NCBI RefSeq assembly: GCF_035944375.1
Contig: NZ_DASZBE010000043.1
Origin: Allobosea sp035944375
GTDB lineage: Bacteria; Pseudomonadota; Alphaproteobacteria; Rhizobiales; Beijerinckiaceae
Strand: one strand, 5' to 3'
Length of the DNA: 64,000 bases
Below, in pieces: positions 62,051-64,000 of this stretch. A program made the translations under genes and the position numbers. Numbering within the stretch: position 1 is the stretch's first letter; each line of letters starts with the position of its first letter. The notes beneath the pieces were generated by a model that saw only the letters and a list, made by a program, of their open reading frames with translations, did no database searches and was not told where the DNA came from.

Positions 62051-62824
62051 ATGTCCGCTTCGTTTAGCCTGTCCACCCGTGCCCTGAGCATCGCTCTCAG
62101 CACGGCGATCGGCCTCGCTCCGATGGCATCCTTCGCGCAGCAGGCGCAGCCGCGCCAGGCCCCGCGTCCGGCTCAGCCGGCGCAGCCCGCCCAGCCGCCC
62201 GCTGGACAGGCCGCCACCGGCCCCACCGTGGTGCAGGTCAAGCCCGAGCCCTCCCAGACGACCTGGACCAAGGTCTGCGGCAAGGACGAGGCCGCCAACA
62301 AGGAAATCTGCTACACCACGCGCGACTTCGTTTCGGACCAGGGGCAGCCGGTGCTGGCCGTCGCAGTCTATGACGTGAAGGGCGATCCCAACAAGATCGT
62401 GCGCTTCCTGATGCCGCTCGGCCTGCTGCTGCAGCCCGGCATCCGCTTCGGCGTCGACACTGCCCAGCCGACCGCCGGCCGCTACGCGATCTGCTTCCCG
62501 AACGGCTGCTTCGCCGAGGCGCAGGTGAAGGACGACTTCATCAATGCGATGAAGAAGGGCAACACGCTGAGCGTCAGCGTCCAGAACCAGGGCGCCCGCG
62601 AGGTCTCCTTCGCCATCCCGCTGACCGATTTCGCCAAGGGCTTCGACGGCGCGGCGATCGACCCAAAGGTGCTGGAACAGCAGCAGAAGCAGCTTCAGGA
62701 CGAGCTGGCCAAGCGCCAGGAGGAACTGCGCCAGCGGCTCGGCGGCGGCGGCGCCAATGCGGCGCCGGGCACCGCGCCGGCGCCCGCCCCCGGAGCCGCC
62801 CCGGCGACCCCGCCGAAGCCCTGA
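62051..62824 (+). CDS. Invasion-associated locus B (IalB) family secreted protein
   Basis: A 257-residue protein. Signal peptide ALSIALSTAIGLAPMASFAQQ, then a Pro/Gln/Ala-rich stretch (residues 30-60), then the IalB domain WTKVCGKDEAANKEICYTTRDFVSDQGQPVLAVAVYD with paired cysteines and a second pair in GRYAICFPNGCFAEAQV. A coiled segment (LEQQQKQLQDELAKRQEELRQRL) precedes an Ala/Pro tail. IalB proteins were named from Bartonella erythrocyte invasion; most alphaproteobacterial ones are general periplasmic proteins. Confidence 0.88.
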   Translation: MSASFSLSTRALSIALSTAIGLAPMASFAQQAQPRQAPRPAQPAQPAQPPAGQAATGPTVVQVKPEPSQTTWTKVCGKDEAANKEICYTTRDFVSDQGQPVLAVAVYDVKGDPNKIVRFLMPLGLLLQPGIRFGVDTAQPTAGRYAICFPNGCFAEAQVKDDFINAMKKGNTLSVSVQNQGAREVSFAIPLTDFAKGFDGAAIDPKVLEQQQKQLQDELAKRQEELRQRLGGGGANAAPGTAPAPAPGAAPATPPKP

Positions 62825-62846
62825 GCGGTCACACGCCCCCATACGC

Positions 62847-62876
62847 AAACAGGCCGCCCGGAAGGGCGGCCTGTTT
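62847..62876. terminator. Bidirectional Rho-independent terminator
   Basis: Thirteen-base arms AAACAGGCCGCCC / GGGCGGCCTGTTT with a GGAA tetraloop, followed by TTTCGTTT on plus. It lies between the convergent IalB and hspQ genes. Confidence 0.9.
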
Positions 62877-62912
62877 CGTTTCCGGTGAGGGTACAGTCCG
62901 GAAGGGTCCCGG

Positions 62913-63242
62913 TCAGTTCAGGCCGGCGCGGTCGATCTGGTAGCGGCCCTTGCGGTCGCGGCGGAAGAACTCCTTCGCCTGCGGATGGCGCACGGGGCGG
63001 CCGGTCTCGTCGATGACGAGGTTCTGCTCCGAGACATAGGCGACGTATTCCGTCTCGTCGTTCTCGGCAAAGAGATGGTAGAAGGGCTGGTCCTTGGACG
63101 GGCGCAGATGCTCGGGGATCGCCAGCCACCACTCCTCGGTGTTGGAGAAGACCGGGTCGACGTCGAAGATCACGCCCCGGAACGGGTAGACCCGGTGCTT
63201 GACGACCTGGCCGATCCTGAACTTGGCGGAACGTGCTTCCAT
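62913..63242 (-). CDS. hspQ: HspQ-type heat shock protein (YccV-like, hemimethylated-DNA-binding fold)
   Basis: A 109-residue protein. AKFRIGQVVKHRVYPFRGVIFDVDPVFSNTEEWWLAIPEHLRPSKDQPFYHLFAENDETEYVAYVSEQNLV is the full family signature. HspQ of E. coli, heat-induced, promotes degradation of some proteins, including via Lon. I chose ATG 63242 as the conserved start; the ATG at 63257 is an alternative. A short palindrome (63271-63286) lies just upstream. Confidence 0.9.
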   Translation of the reverse strand: MEARSAKFRIGQVVKHRVYPFRGVIFDVDPVFSNTEEWWLAIPEHLRPSKDQPFYHLFAENDETEYVAYVSEQNLVIDETGRPVRHPQAKEFFRRDRKGRYQIDRAGLN

Positions 63243-63348
63243 TTGTGAGCGATCCATCGGTAGGGACGAGCAAGGGTGAACCCTTGCGCTTGCGTGAGAA
63301 TTGCGTCGCAAATAGGTCAAAATCAATCGGTTTTCGCGCTGCGCCCCA

Positions 63349-64000
63349 TCACATCCCGTAATGCGCGGCGAGCTGCGGATCGCGCGCCGCGACCTGCCTC
63401 GCGAGATCGACGATGACCTTGGCCTGTTTCCAGGTGGCGTCGTCCTGCATCTTGCCGTCGATCATCACCGCGCCCGAGCCGTCGGGCATGGCCTCGAGGA
63501 TGCGCTTCGCGAAGGCGACCTCGGCCGGATCCGGGCTGAAGACGCGCTTGGCGATGGCGATCTGAGAGGGGTGCAGCGTCCAGGCGCCGGCGCAGCCGAG
63601 CAGGAAGGCGTTGCGGAACTGGGCCTCGCAGGCCGCCTCGTCGGCGAAATCGCCGAAGGGGCCGTAGAAGGGCTTGATGCCGGCCGCGGCACAGGCATCG
63701 ACCATCTTGGCCAGCGTGTAGTGCCAGAGATCCTGCTGGGCGACGGCACGCGGCCCGCCATCGGGCGTGGGATCGGCGATGACCTTGTATTCGGGATGGC
63801 CGCCGCCGACGCGGGTCGTCTTCATCGCCCGCGAGGCGGCGAGATCGGCCGGGCCCAGGCTCATGCCGTGCATGCGCGGCGAAGCGGTGGCGATGGTGTC
63901 GACGTTCTTCACGCCCTCGGCCGTCTCCAGGATCGCGTGGATCAGGATCGGTTTGGGCAGCTGATGCTTCGCCTCGAACTGGGCGAGCAGCTGGTCGACA
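63349..64000 (-). CDS. HpcH/HpaI-type CoA-ester lyase, malyl-CoA lyase / CitE-like (partial)
   Basis: The C-terminal part of a CitE-like lyase whose N-terminus lies beyond the window. In frame from the edge one reads PILIHAILETAEGVKNVDTIATASPRMHGMSLGPADLAASRAMK, containing the metal-site Glu and the GMSLGPADLAAS block, then LLGCAGAWTLHPSQIAIAKRVFSP. These are diagnostic of the family that splits or forms malyl-CoA and related esters. The N-terminus and exact substrate cannot be seen. The shorter frame starting at 63912 is not the true start. Confidence 0.88.
   Translation of the reverse strand, partial: VDQLLAQFEAKHQLPKPILIHAILETAEGVKNVDTIATASPRMHGMSLGPADLAASRAMKTTRVGGGHPEYKVIADPTPDGGPRAVAQQDLWHYTLAKMVDACAAAGIKPFYGPFGDFADEAACEAQFRNAFLLGCAGAWTLHPSQIAIAKRVFSPDPAEVAFAKRILEAMPDGSGAVMIDGKMQDDATWKQAKVIVDLARQVAARDPQLAAHYGM

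Noticed and set aside
1..64000. CRISPR arrays, prophage, IS elements or toxin-antitoxin pairs
   Set aside because: No regularly spaced repeats, transposases, integrases or phage structural genes were seen on either strand.

Overview
Organism. The DNA is high-GC, with gene families typical of Alphaproteobacteria, and of Hyphomicrobiales in particular: PopZ next to valS, IalB- and BA14K-type secreted proteins, the tpiA-secG-pyrG and recG-sdhE-mfd gene orders, osmoregulated periplasmic glucan genes, and the extragenic palindrome that begins CGTCATTGCGAGCGCAGCGAAG. A Bosea-like soil bacterium is my best guess, but no rRNA is present to confirm it. The window reads as a chromosome segment. I see no plasmid, phage, transposase or CRISPR genes. 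|| Layout. 1-5.7 kb is an accessory catabolic island. It holds a molybdenum-hydroxylase FAD subunit, a MarR regulator, an enamidase-like amidohydrolase, two tandem DUF1185 proteins and an AbgB-like M20 hydrolase. Two near-identical palindromes mark the probable MarR operators. 5.8-9.4 kb is metal control and molybdate uptake: a CueR-type regulator, a ModE DNA-binding domain without a molybdate-binding domain, and modABC behind a clear Mo-box. 9.4-18.5 kb is mixed housekeeping: cupin, MFS exporter, sulfurtransferase, AlaX, SDR, photolyase, a PAS-like orphan, a protein-isoaspartate methyltransferase, and tRNA-Asn and tRNA-Cys. || 18.7-28.8 kb: TolC, PopZ, valS, a YqaA-like membrane protein, ilvD and a Sel1-repeat protein. 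28.8-39.0 kb: exonuclease III, lrgAB, a BA14K protein, UPF0114, trpE, ppiD, tpiA, secG and pyrG. 39.1-42.8 kb is a compact envelope-type cassette: DUF350, DUF1190, a glutathionylspermidine-synthase-like ATP-grasp enzyme, a VOC protein and a second DUF350. 42.8-50.1 kb: mdoGH for periplasmic glucans, then glmU and glmS for UDP-GlcNAc. 50.1-58.8 kb: small membrane proteins, a pair of secreted cysteine-rich paralogues of which the second has no stop codon at the expected place, then recG, sdhE and mfd. 58.9-64 kb: an acyl-CoA-synthetase-like protein lacking its catalytic motifs downstream of an oligopeptide-binding protein, an IalB protein, hspQ, and a CitE/malyl-CoA-lyase-like gene that runs off the end. 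|| How it fits together. The molybdate transporter lies close to a molybdenum hydroxylase subunit, so cofactor metal supply and N-heterocycle catabolism may be physically linked. The least explained units are the enamidase/DUF1185 island, the DUF350-DUF1190-GspS-VOC cassette, and the catalytically empty ANL protein beside a transporter binding protein. No intergenic stretch exceeds 300 bases.
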